Shown: positions 14,317 to 22,092 of the stretch, piece by piece
How the letters are laid out: each line of letters starts with the position of its first letter
Position numbering within the stretch: the first letter of the stretch is position 1
From: a virus
Strand: one strand, 5' to 3'
DNA length: 28,443 nt
Virus record (IMG/VR): IMGVR_UViG_3300017963_000644
Location: 1-28,443 of that record
Made by a program: the position numbers and the translations under genes
Notes under the pieces: model-generated
Told to the model about the DNA's origin: nothing
Seen by the model: the letters and a program-made list of their open reading frames with translations, nothing else
The model's database searches: none

Positions 14317-14738
14317 CTTGACATCCTCCAACGGTTTAATTTTTTTCCTTCCGGAGTTTTTGAAAGAGATTTCCCTTTCCATAGTCCCGGAAATTTCGCT
14401 CTCACTTTTTCAAGCGCGGGTTTCATGAAAGGATGTGCCGCCATTCGGGAAGTTCCCTTTTCTAAAGCCCTTCCGTAAAACGCTTCCCTTGTGGGTCCGG
14501 TTACAACCAAACCGGAGCGATCCCTTCCGGTTCTAATAGACTTCTTAAGTTTCTTGGTTCGGCTTTTGGGAGGCTTGCCAGGCTTTGACGCTTTCCCTCG
14601 ATATGGACGCATTGACTTTTTTGCTTGCCGCTGTGTCATGTAGCCAGCTTCCATCAGGGGAGTAAGAGACGCCTGTTGAGCCGCAGTCAATATCCTGGAC
14701 CTGAGAATCTGAAATTTTAGTTTGCGGAGCTGTATCAC
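14313..14738 (-). CDS. HK97 gp10-like neck protein
   Basis: A 141-aa strongly basic protein. The pattern ...GKPPKSRTKKLKKSI... followed by YGRALEKGTSRMAAHPFMKPAL is the hallmark of the HK97 gp10/minor tail family (the Y-x-x-x-x-E-x-G-T-x-x-x-x-x-P-F-x-P core). Such proteins complete the head-tail joint. The start is a GTG overlapping the previous stop as GTGA. The N-terminal 25 residues (MIQLRKLKFQILRSRIL) are less typical. It stands directly before the tail terminator, but is separated from the other neck gene by the four-gene accessory island. Confidence 0.85.
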   Translation of the reverse strand: MIQLRKLKFQILRSRILTAAQQASLTPLMEAGYMTQRQAKKSMRPYRGKASKPGKPPKSRTKKLKKSIRTGRDRSGLVVTGPTREAFYGRALEKGTSRMAAHPFMKPALEKVRAKFPGLWKGKSLSKTPEGKKLNRWRMSR

Positions 14739-15712
14739 TGGTTAATCGGTCTCCTTACAGGTTGTAAATGAATCAATTTGAAAGGTTTCCCCTCCACCTC
14801 TTCAATTCCTGTCACCCGGAAAAGTTGAGATGTTACCGGGATTCCGCCGCCACTGTAACCTCTGGCAGCTGGAGTTGAAGCGTTAACGGTTGCCAAGTGT
14901 GTCAAAAAGCCTTGACTTGTAGCTGTAGGAATAGCCGCGAATACAGAGCCTTCACTGACAACCGTTTTTACAGAACTTCCAGAGCCTTCAGCCGGAGAGG
15001 TTGACGCGGCAATAACAGCCGAAATAAGCGCAATATTTTCCCCCACGCCGGAGGCTAAAGTTTCAGCAGTTTGAACATTGCCGGAGGCTTTTCTGGTTAA
15101 AGTTCCGGAAGCGGAAGCTTCAGAAATCTCCGTTGAGATATCACTATCGGAAACACACGTTTTCTTTCCGGAGCCGGAAGCCAAAACCACCAACGTTTCA
15201 GCCAGGACGTCACATAACAGAGTGAGTATCGCTTCAGCCGTTGCTTGAGTAATCGGAGCTGAAGCGTCAACTGAAGCTGTATATTTTTTGTAAAGTTTTC
15301 CGGAGCCAGAAGCGATTGAAGCGGAAAGAGTAATCGAACCGGAAGCGGTCACAACACCAGGCGAATAAGACCTCCCACTTCCGGAAGCTATCGCCACTGA
15401 AACAGTAGCAGAAGCAGAAGCCGTAACAACACCGAAAGACGCCCCCGCGCCGGAGGCTGTCACAACCTCACAGGTGACACTTGCCGACGCGGATAAAGCC
15501 CGGTTTGCGCTTCCTGAAGCCGTAGCCGCGGGAACAGCTTTGTCAACATTACTGATAATGGTTTTTTTAGCTGAAGCAGCACAGGTAGCAGGAAGGGTAG
15601 ATACTGAAATCTCTACAGAGTAGTATCGATCAGATATGAGATAATCCAATCCTGTGGAAAGTAAGTTATCAGAATCGGAATCAATTAAATATGTTGTAAC
15701 AGGTCCCGACAT
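14735..15712 (-). CDS. ASGSG-repeat surface protein
   Basis: A 325-aa protein dominated by Ala, Ser, Gly, Thr and Val. At least eight imperfect repeats of about 21-40 residues each carry a TASxS..-type strand and an ASGSG turn (for example GVVTASGSITLSASIASGSG). This predicts a regular beta-solenoid or extended fibrous protein. The N-terminal ~45 residues (YLIDSDSDNLLSTGLDYLISD) and the last ~40 residues (VEGKPFKLIHLQPV) are non-repetitive and may be anchoring domains. No signal peptide. The start ATG has GGAGAG upstream. Probably an accessory virion fibre or decoration; the domain family is not recognised. Confidence 0.85.
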   Translation of the reverse strand: MSGPVTTYLIDSDSDNLLSTGLDYLISDRYYSVEISVSTLPATCAASAKKTIISNVDKAVPAATASGSANRALSASASVTCEVVTASGAGASFGVVTASASATVSVAIASGSGRSYSPGVVTASGSITLSASIASGSGKLYKKYTASVDASAPITQATAEAILTLLCDVLAETLVVLASGSGKKTCVSDSDISTEISEASASGTLTRKASGNVQTAETLASGVGENIALISAVIAASTSPAEGSGSSVKTVVSEGSVFAAIPTATSQGFLTHLATVNASTPAARGYSGGGIPVTSQLFRVTGIEEVEGKPFKLIHLQPVRRPINQ

Positions 15713-15788
15713 TTTCTCTCCAGGAGGAAAAGTCGTTCCCTGTTATGCCTCATCAATATCCTCTTTGAACACGCGCGAGAAAAAGGTG

Positions 15789-17987
15789 TTATTCTAAATC
15801 GACCTCTGCGTAAGCCTGGAACTCGTTTTCCAGACGTCCTTTTGCCGCAAAGTTTAAACACTCCGCTCCCTCGGGCAAGTCATATTCAAGCCGGATAAAA
15901 ACTCCGAACGGACAAGGACTTTCCCCTTGAATGCCAACCGGTTGCAGTTTTTCAATTTTCCCGTCCCTTTTATAGTATAACTGGTATTTGTCAACAACCG
16001 CCGTTTCTCCTGGTTGTGTTGCCATAATCCTCAAGGCAAGGCTCCCTAGTTTTACCCGGAAGGGTATAGATACAACCTCGGATTTCGTTTTCGCCTTATC
16101 CCATAGGCTCCCGATCTGCCGTAACGTGATAGTAGTCCCATTGCCAGCCTCATGGATTTCCTCGATAAACAGATCAATGCAGGGATTGTCAATCTGCACA
16201 TATGATCCGTTACAACAGATATACCCATGATGAACATCAACGTCATAGTACATTGCCCCATTTGAGGTAGCTGCGCTTGTTACAGGATTTAGGATTAATC
16301 GATCCTTGACGGTCAGGGTTTCCCCGCCATCGCCGAACTCGAAATCGTTTTTGCAATATCCCACATTCCCGTCCGTCCTGAAGTACACTTTCGCTGTGTG
16401 GGATGAATCATAAATCAGCAGCTCACCGTCCCCATCAGAATCATTACCAATGATGCTGAGATTACCTTCTGCACTGTCTCTGATATACATATATTGACTA
16501 CCGCCTTGCATATCAAACACTACTCGCCCGTCCACGTGTAATGGATAATCCATGTCCGTTTCCACGATGCCGAGTTTTGCAAAATAACCATATTGGTTGC
16601 TATCACAAATCGTTGTGTCACCGATTTTATAAGCAGTATCCGCCAACACTGTGCCGCTCGTGTTGATGTCACCGCTCGCATTAATCCCGCCAGTTGCAGG
16701 ATTGTTGGCGGTTCCCGTGCGGAGAGAATCCGCAATAAATATATCGTCTGTTTTCAATACATTAGACGCCCCACGGTACAGATTTGTGTCATATGTCGGG
16801 CTCCCGGGAACGTCTTCCTGCCAGCCGAATTCTAATTTACCGGATGTACCGCTTGTCCACTTTAAAAACAATTCGTCAATGGTTGCCACATCTCCGATTT
16901 CAACATCATTAATAACGGTTAATTCATCTCCGATTGTGACATCACCAGCCACATCCAAAGATAATGTTTTTCTCTCGGTAAAGGTTACGTTGCTATTGCC
17001 AACACCCGACCCCACGCATTGGCTATAATAAACCGTTGTATTTGATCCATCACTATTTTGGAATAGGGGAGCTGCTCCGTTATCATTATAAAATTCACAA
17101 CCATAAAGGTAAAGGTTAATAGTAAGCCCGCTATCTTGTGATCTCATTCCCGGATACGAACTCCCCGTTATAAAAGTACTATTATATATTTTTGTTGTTG
17201 AGTTTCCCGATCCCATCCAAAGACCACACCCCCCAGAAACCTCAATCAGGCAATCAAACATTTCAGACGTTCCACCTCTCACACTTATTGCATCCGTCGT
17301 CGAACTTATCGAATCGGTATTGATATAACAGTTAGACACGCACCCGTTATCAACAATAAGGACATCTTGAGCATGGGAAATCAAATCACAGTTTTTAACA
17401 AGCCCCTCCCCCGACATATAAACCGCAACAGAAGGATAAGAGCTCCTTTCATTCTCAATATAAAAATTCCGTAATTCCCCGTTCGTTATCCTCACAACAT
17501 ATCCAGTTTGAGCATTTACTTCATCCCAAGTCTGATCAGATACTATCCTACAGGATTTTCGATCAATGCCCACAAGGGAAACATAATCTTTACATGTGAT
17601 CTTTTCATCATACGTTCCCGGATAAACAAAAACCGTATACGTATTGGTCGAAGCCGCATCGCTGATTGAATCAATCGCCTCCTGTATCGTCGTATAATCC
17701 GCCCCGCTCTCTGCAACCGTCACCACATTTGCCGGATTCAAGCCCACATCAGCCAGCCCACGTGATACCCAGCTTGTCCCCGTACCAGAAAAAACAGCAA
17801 CATCAGAGGTTGCCCCGGTGTCATAGTTCGTGACGTTGACTCGCTGCGAGATATCTGTTTCCGTGAACTCCTGGAAGGTTCCATCTGCATCACCGTCCAA
17901 CTTCAAGGATTTAGCCTTATAGGTAGTTAAACCCCACACGGATTGAATCAAAGCAAAAATAATCAAAATAAGAAAAAATTTTTTCAT
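15789..17987 (-). CDS. Signal-peptide-bearing beta-helix (pectin-lyase-like) protein
   Basis: A 732-aa protein. Residues 1-19 are a clear Sec signal peptide (MKKFFLILIIFALIQSVWG, cleavage likely after Gly19). Residues ~88-335 form a right-handed beta-helix of the pectate-lyase/pectinesterase superfamily (GADYTTIQEAIDSI, VFVYPGTYDE, DYVSLVGIDRKSC, followed by rungs such as VKNCDLISH). Residues ~345-470 have GDVTIGDELTVINDVEIGD-like strands recalling the repeat protein at 19175-20212. The C-terminal ~160 residues are a separate globular domain. Catalytic residues cannot be assigned. Beta-helices are common in tailspikes, but tailspikes normally lack signal peptides, so export to the host envelope is a real alternative. 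The ribosome binding site is AGGAGG. Confidence 0.9.
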   Translation of the reverse strand: MKKFFLILIIFALIQSVWGLTTYKAKSLKLDGDADGTFQEFTETDISQRVNVTNYDTGATSDVAVFSGTGTSWVSRGLADVGLNPANVVTVAESGADYTTIQEAIDSISDAASTNTYTVFVYPGTYDEKITCKDYVSLVGIDRKSCRIVSDQTWDEVNAQTGYVVRITNGELRNFYIENERSSYPSVAVYMSGEGLVKNCDLISHAQDVLIVDNGCVSNCYINTDSISSTTDAISVRGGTSEMFDCLIEVSGGCGLWMGSGNSTTKIYNSTFITGSSYPGMRSQDSGLTINLYLYGCEFYNDNGAAPLFQNSDGSNTTVYYSQCVGSGVGNSNVTFTERKTLSLDVAGDVTIGDELTVINDVEIGDVATIDELFLKWTSGTSGKLEFGWQEDVPGSPTYDTNLYRGASNVLKTDDIFIADSLRTGTANNPATGGINASGDINTSGTVLADTAYKIGDTTICDSNQYGYFAKLGIVETDMDYPLHVDGRVVFDMQGGSQYMYIRDSAEGNLSIIGNDSDGDGELLIYDSSHTAKVYFRTDGNVGYCKNDFEFGDGGETLTVKDRLILNPVTSAATSNGAMYYDVDVHHGYICCNGSYVQIDNPCIDLFIEEIHEAGNGTTITLRQIGSLWDKAKTKSEVVSIPFRVKLGSLALRIMATQPGETAVVDKYQLYYKRDGKIEKLQPVGIQGESPCPFGVFIRLEYDLPEGAECLNFAAKGRLENEFQAYAEVDLE

Positions 17988-17996
17988 AGATTCCTC

Positions 17997-18539
17997 CTAT
18001 CTGAAATAAATTACAACATTGATATCAGCATGATCCCCTGAACTGTGAATATGCAAGTATAAATACTCCGAACTCGTGTCAATAAAAATTGACCCAGTTG
18101 CATAAACAGTTCGATCCGTCCCGGAGCCGGTATTTGTCAGAGTTGCGTCTATATTAGACGCTCCACCGGCTTCATATACCGCATCACTTGCCCTCACAGT
18201 AGTTTGACCGGTTAAACCGGTATAAACCCCGGCGTCAAGCAAAATCCCCAGGATGGCAACGGAAGCCCCAAAAAGCACCATCGGCACTTTGAGCCTGAAA
18301 TCAGCAGCGAGTGTTTCTTCTGGCACACCAGGGAGATAAAGAGACAGAGATTTCACTCTATTAGGAAGAACGGCTTTTACCGGACTCCCGTTACCATCAA
18401 GACATACGATATGAGATTGACTTTCATAATCATCGGTAGGCATGTTATCGCCGGAAATCTCGCTTTCGAAATCGGTGGAACCTGATTCAGCGAAGGCGAG
18501 ACCACCATCTGTTTTTGCCTGCAAAAAACGATCAGGCAT
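17997..18539 (-). CDS. Unknown accessory structural protein
   Basis: A 180-aa protein. The hydrophilic N-terminus (~50 residues, rich in Asp/Glu/Ser) is followed by a moderately hydrophobic stretch (VPMVLFGASVAILGILLDAG, about residues 86-105) and a beta-rich C-terminal domain (TVRASDAVYEAGG, EYLYLHIHSSGDHADINVVI) that looks like a small jelly roll. Two-domain architecture of helix or anchor plus beta domain fits a trimeric fibre or head decoration. No family recognised. Clear ribosome binding site (AGGAGAG). Lies in the accessory island between neck genes. Confidence 0.8.
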   Translation of the reverse strand: MPDRFLQAKTDGGLAFAESGSTDFESEISGDNMPTDDYESQSHIVCLDGNGSPVKAVLPNRVKSLSLYLPGVPEETLAADFRLKVPMVLFGASVAILGILLDAGVYTGLTGQTTVRASDAVYEAGGASNIDATLTNTGSGTDRTVYATGSIFIDTSSEYLYLHIHSSGDHADINVVIYFR

Positions 18540-18542
18540 GAT

Positions 18543-18911
18543 TTACTCTCCTGAAGGTTGCGTTAAGACCAGGCTGGTAATCTCTTGTTTCTCTCCAGCT
18601 GCGACAACCAGAGACGTCACCTCAACATCACCGCCACCGCCTACTGTAGTAACAGTCAAGGTTGCAACCACTGTCAAATCGTCTGATTTGAGAAGAACAG
18701 CATGGTCAATGGTTCCTCCCGTGGCATCTGAATCATCGGTAATGGTATTAGCTGTAATCGCGCCATTCACAGCAGCACCGAACGCCGTCGCGGAGAGCGC
18801 ACATTTTGCGACCTCATTGTCCCCAGCTGTTCTTAATTCCAGATAACCATTATCACACAGATCTCCAAGGGCTTCAATCATTGCATTACGAGATGCAGTT
18901 TCGAGAATCAT
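18543..18911 (-). CDS. Small structural protein, probable capsid or neck accessory
   Basis: A 122-aa protein. The N-terminal helix (ETASRNAMIEALGDLCDNGYLELRT) followed by Ala/Gly/Thr-rich strands (SATAFGAAVNGAITANTIT, LTVVATLTVTTVGGGG, VTSLVVAAGEKQEI) looks like small phage structural proteins encoded near fibres, although I cannot name a family. Excellent ribosome binding site (TTAGGAGGATTTT then ATG). It is the first gene of the accessory island, after the head-tail joining candidate. Confidence 0.8.
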   Translation of the reverse strand: MILETASRNAMIEALGDLCDNGYLELRTAGDNEVAKCALSATAFGAAVNGAITANTITDDSDATGGTIDHAVLLKSDDLTVVATLTVTTVGGGGDVEVTSLVVAAGEKQEITSLVLTQPSGE

Positions 18912-18920
18912 AAAATCCTC

Positions 18921-19175
18921 CTAATATGGGAATTGTAAAATATCACCAATTCGTATATCTTCCGTGGGAGGAACCGATAATAGGGTTTCCCCTCCCACAC
19001 GGAATAACGTGATATCACAATCCAATGTTACACCTTCCCCTAAGACCTCGTCAAAGCCTCCCATCCCGTCAGGCTCTTTGGCGGGATGGTAGACTTGACA
19101 AGAATTAACTTGAACATCTTCAGAGATCACGTCTCCGAAGAGTCCAAACAGCTCATTTCTTTCAGGGCTTGACAT
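18921..19175 (-). CDS. Putative head-tail joining (stopper) protein
   Basis: An 84-aa protein when started at the ATG at 19175, which overlaps the previous stop as TGATG and has GGAG seven bases upstream; a TTG one codon earlier is possible. The segment VYHPAKEPDGMGGFDEVLGE with VTLDCDI matches the usual pattern of head-tail joining proteins (a strand, a D-x-x-G-G turn, then a strand). It is shorter than typical family members (about 100-110 aa). Located downstream of the capsid gene, as expected for a stopper. Moderately supported. Confidence 0.7.
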   Translation of the reverse strand: MSSPERNELFGLFGDVISEDVQVNSCQVYHPAKEPDGMGGFDEVLGEGVTLDCDITLFRVGGETLLSVPPTEDIRIGDILQFPY

Positions 19176-20212
19176 CAATATTCTCCGTACACGGTACCGA
19201 TTACATCCGCACTCGTAGGAAGCCAGTTTGACGTTGACGTGGCTTTGATCCCGATCACATCTCCCGCGCTAACTGTGTGTGTGTCATTCACAACAAATGT
19301 GACAGCATACTGGTTTGACGGATCAATCACAGCTTGAAGCCCAGTAGGGGTTCCGTCAATCGTGACGTCAAGAGTAAGGCTCCCACTGGTACACGCTTCA
19401 GACGAATAAGCGGTTATCCCGTATATCGAACCAGCCACAGAAGCAACATTCCCCTGGAAGGAAGTTCCGCCTTTATCCGCACTCGGATCCATTCCCCAGG
19501 GTTGAGCGTTTTGACTCGCGGCAACGTCATAGTCAAAAAAGGAAATTTGGTAAATCCGGGTTTCATCATACCCGTTGACATCCCCGGTCAAGTTACCCGT
19601 GACGTTACCCGTAACATCACCTGTCAAGTCACCTATGAAAGTCGTTGCCGTGGAAGTCGTAACGTTACTGGTATCACCCGTAAGATTCCCTGTAACGTTG
19701 CCCGTAACGTTGCCCGTGACATTTCCGGTTAAATTTCCAATAAAAACTGTGGCTGTGGAGGTTGTAACGTTACTGGTATTGCCCGTAACGTTGCCCGTGA
19801 CATTTCCGGTTAAATTTCCAATAAAAACTGTGGCTGTGGAGGTTGTAACGTTACTGGTATTGCCTGTAAGATTTCCTGTGACATTGCCCGTGACATTTCC
19901 GGTAACGTCTCCTGTTAAATCTCCCGTCACATTCCCAGTTACGTCCCCCGTCAAATTTCCTATAACAGCCGTTGCTGTAACAGTTGTAAAACTACAAGAG
20001 TCACCAGTTATGTCACCCGTTATATCACCGACAATCCCGCCGTCTGCCTGGATGGAGCAATCGGCTTCAAAGGCTCCAGTGGAACGGATCACAACATCAT
20101 TTTTAAACATTGTGTTTCGATCTTCCACTTTCCAGTAAATCCCTGTGTCATACGCGACAACTACAGCCACAACAAAAAGGAGAGCTGTTAAAAGTAACGA
20201 GATTTTTTTCAT
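19175..20212 (-). CDS. Exported GN[LV]T-repeat protein
   Basis: A 345-aa protein when started at the ATG at 20212, which has GGAGGG five bases upstream; a frame reaching 20236 lacks this. Residues 1-20 are a Sec signal peptide (MKKISLLLTALLFVVAVVVA). Residues ~62-214 are built of G-[ND]-[LVI]-T tetrapeptides organised in units of about 27 residues (TSNVTTSTATVFIGNLTG and variants), predicting a thin beta-solenoid. The C-terminal ~130 residues form a globular beta domain (YQISFFDYDVAASQNAQPW). The repeat has no catalytic motif. Position immediately after the major capsid gene suggests a virion appendage, but the signal peptide suggests export to the periplasm or cell surface. Confidence 0.85.
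   Translation of the reverse strand: MKKISLLLTALLFVVAVVVAYDTGIYWKVEDRNTMFKNDVVIRSTGAFEADCSIQADGGIVGDITGDITGDSCSFTTVTATAVIGNLTGDVTGNVTGDLTGDVTGNVTGNVTGNLTGNTSNVTTSTATVFIGNLTGNVTGNVTGNTSNVTTSTATVFIGNLTGNVTGNVTGNVTGNLTGDTSNVTTSTATTFIGDLTGDVTGNVTGNLTGDVNGYDETRIYQISFFDYDVAASQNAQPWGMDPSADKGGTSFQGNVASVAGSIYGITAYSSEACTSGSLTLDVTIDGTPTGLQAVIDPSNQYAVTFVVNDTHTVSAGDVIGIKATSTSNWLPTSADVIGTVYGEY
19575..20030 (-). repeat. Tandem coding repeats (81-bp unit) inside the exported repeat gene
   Basis: The GNxT-coding stretch contains an 81-bp unit: 19721-19783 and 19802-19864 are identical over 63 bases, and a diverged copy lies at 19640-19720. Shorter 12-bp (four-residue) steps fill the rest. Such near-identical copies point to recent slippage or recombination and length variation. 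Confidence 0.9.
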
Positions 20213-20228
20213 AATAACCCTCCTTCCT

Positions 20229-21215
20229 TTAGGCATAAATCCCGGTAATAATTTGACCTTGACTCGCGTTCATGATCTTGATTTCCGTGTCCATTCGAGC
20301 ACGGAGCACCTTCCCACGAACGGGATTGGAACCGTAGCTCTCCACCGTTGCGCCGATTGTTGAACCATCAGCCGCCCAATGTAGAGTTCGAGCCATCGAG
20401 GGAGTTGCAGGGTTGCGATCTCCCGGAGGCGCGATACGGCATAACAACGCCTTCTCATTGCTCCAGATATCCGCAATGACAACATCCTTATCCGGCTTCG
20501 CCGTGTTACGAATCGCATCGGCAACAAAGAAATAGTCAATGTCAAACACTTGAGCCAGAACCGTCGGAGTAATATCTGAAGCCTTAACAGCTCCCCCGGC
20601 TCCCTGTGAGGCGATACGGTCAATGATTTTCGTATTGTGGCGGAGATGCATCGAATACACGTTCCAGGTAACCACCATACAGTTCGGTTTGTATCCGCAC
20701 CGATCCCGCATGGTTTTTTTGTTGTTGTCAACATCGGTAATAGGATCTCCATCTGTGTGATTTTTCCAGGTAGCTCCGCAGGCTGCGTTTTGGATTGCAT
20801 CAGTATCCATTACCGTGTCAGCGATTTGTTTTTCCCGATCACGAAGCACAATGTCACGGGAAATTTCAGCTGACACGAGTTCCGCGTCAAAAAAGTTCGC
20901 ATACACCGCCTTTAGGCGATCATCGACAGGAATTTCAATCCCGGTTTCCTTACATGAGAAAGAATCCGTGTCAAAATCCCATGCGACCCTTTGATAGTCC
21001 CCGCGGGAAGATCGACCTAACCCCCCCTCAGGATTAATCAACAGAGACCGAAGCGGGATTATAGGGAAAGGTCCCCCGGCTAACCCCATTTCTAGAGGCA
21101 CGGCAACCTTTAACCCGATAAATCCATTTCGTGCCATTGCCAGATCAAGCTCCGATAAAGCTTGACCCAACTCGGGACGATATGAATAGACAGTAGTTCC
21201 AGGCGAAGGATACAT
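20229..21215 (-). CDS. Major capsid protein (lambda gpE-like)
   Basis: A 328-aa protein when started at the ATG at 21215, eight bases after GGAG; the GTG at 21224 lies within the ribosome binding site itself. Features of the gpE-type capsid family include residues ~180-205 (CMVVTWNVYSMHLRHN, the conserved strand-helix with a following DRI), DITPTVLAQVFDIDYFFVADA and IWSNEKALLCRIAPP near the P-domain end, and a C-terminal strand/helix. Its place after the protease/scaffold and decoration genes is the lambda order. It builds the icosahedral shell. Length agrees with gpE (341 aa). Confidence 0.88.
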   Translation of the reverse strand: MYPSPGTTVYSYRPELGQALSELDLAMARNGFIGLKVAVPLEMGLAGGPFPIIPLRSLLINPEGGLGRSSRGDYQRVAWDFDTDSFSCKETGIEIPVDDRLKAVYANFFDAELVSAEISRDIVLRDREKQIADTVMDTDAIQNAACGATWKNHTDGDPITDVDNNKKTMRDRCGYKPNCMVVTWNVYSMHLRHNTKIIDRIASQGAGGAVKASDITPTVLAQVFDIDYFFVADAIRNTAKPDKDVVIADIWSNEKALLCRIAPPGDRNPATPSMARTLHWAADGSTIGATVESYGSNPVRGKVLRARMDTEIKIMNASQGQIITGIYA

Positions 21216-21272
21216 AGTTTTCACTCCTTTTCTTTTTTTTTGTTCCTTGTTATCCTTCGTCTTTGTTATGCT

Positions 21273-21656
21273 TTATTCAGATTTTGGAATTCCATAACCT
21301 GACAGATACATTCCTTCGAAAAGATCACCATCTGTGCTCGCTGAAGTTAATGCAATTCCGATCTTATAAGCACCTGTGGCTTGAGATCCAGAAACCTTCC
21401 CGTTAGCCGCGGAATAAAAAGGATTTCCAGCTGAAATTGCACCTGAAGCAACGAAGTGGCGAGATCCAGAAACATTCCGAAGAATCACGCCTGAATTTGC
21501 TTGATTAGCGGCAACAGGAATATCAATAGTACCGATCTCAAGATCATCCAATCCCGCCAATTCAAGAACACCAGCAGGGAGTTTTACACGAATACCGCGA
21601 ACCCTTGCGGTGTCACCATTTGTGAATCCCCTTGTTCCAGCATTTATAAGAGACAT
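21273..21656 (-). CDS. Head decoration protein (DUF2190-like)
   Basis: A 127-aa protein when started at the ATG at 21656 with GGAG upstream; a longer frame to 21677 overlaps the protease stop and lacks that. Repeated Gly-rich beta hairpins (GTIDIPVAANQANSGVIL, GAISAGNPFYSAANGKVSG, GAYKIGIALTSASTDGDLFEG) are characteristic of DUF2190/gpD-position decoration proteins, including the typical A..G-PVY/FYSAANGKV motif and the GI-A...S..GD segment. It likely stabilises the expanded capsid. Gene order protease, decoration, capsid is exactly lambda C-D-E. Confidence 0.85.
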   Translation of the reverse strand: MSLINAGTRGFTNGDTARVRGIRVKLPAGVLELAGLDDLEIGTIDIPVAANQANSGVILRNVSGSRHFVASGAISAGNPFYSAANGKVSGSQATGAYKIGIALTSASTDGDLFEGMYLSGYGIPKSE

Positions 21657-21660
21657 AGGT

Positions 21661-22092
21661 TTACTCCTTTCCTTCATGAATTTTTTGATTTAATGCGACC
21701 ACGAACGATTTATGAACGTCAGGGTAATCGAGTGCAATTGCCCGATTCGCTTCGCTTGTGGACATCCCCTGTTTTTTGAATTCACCCTGGAGATGTTTGA
21801 ACGCTAAAATCGGGTCAGCCTCATCCAGGGTTTTTCTCCCCACAGGCTTTCCTGGTAAACAGCTAACGGGGTCAAAACCAAGGCTTCGCTTTTGTTTTTG
21901 CGCTTCTGCCTGCGCTTTTTCCTGCGCTTCAATCTGCTTTTGCTGTGCCGCGATAAAGGCGGATTGTGCCTCCACAACAGTAGATCCCGCTTTCACCTGA
22001 GCGAGAACGAAATCAGACGACGCTCCAGGACACGCTCTTTCCAGTTCTTCAATGGTAGCTGTTACGGGAGCCTCTTTTTCTTTCTGATTCAT
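21661..22092 (-). CDS. Nested scaffold protein (Nu3-like), in-frame internal start
   Basis: Inside the protease gene, the ATG at 22092 (codon 306) is preceded by AAAGGAGGAAGTAATT, a ribosome binding site as good as any in the operon. The product would be 143 aa, starting MNQKEKEAPVT and including the coiled helical Gln/Ala region. Lambda makes its scaffold Nu3 the same way, from an internal start in gene C. The internal signal is seen in the sequence; separate translation is inference. Confidence 0.8.
   Translation of the reverse strand: MNQKEKEAPVTATIEELERACPGASSDFVLAQVKAGSTVVEAQSAFIAAQQKQIEAQEKAQAEAQKQKRSLGFDPVSCLPGKPVGRKTLDEADPILAFKHLQGEFKKQGMSTSEANRAIALDYPDVHKSFVVALNQKIHEGKE

Noticed and set aside
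19640-19890. CRISPR-like regular repeats
   Set aside because: The repeats are in frame, contiguous, without unique spacers, and encode protein repeats.
19575-20138. Plus-strand frame (187 aa) of VTLPVTSPVK repeats
   Set aside because: It is the antisense reading of the GNxT-repeat gene; the repeat pattern is inherited from that gene.
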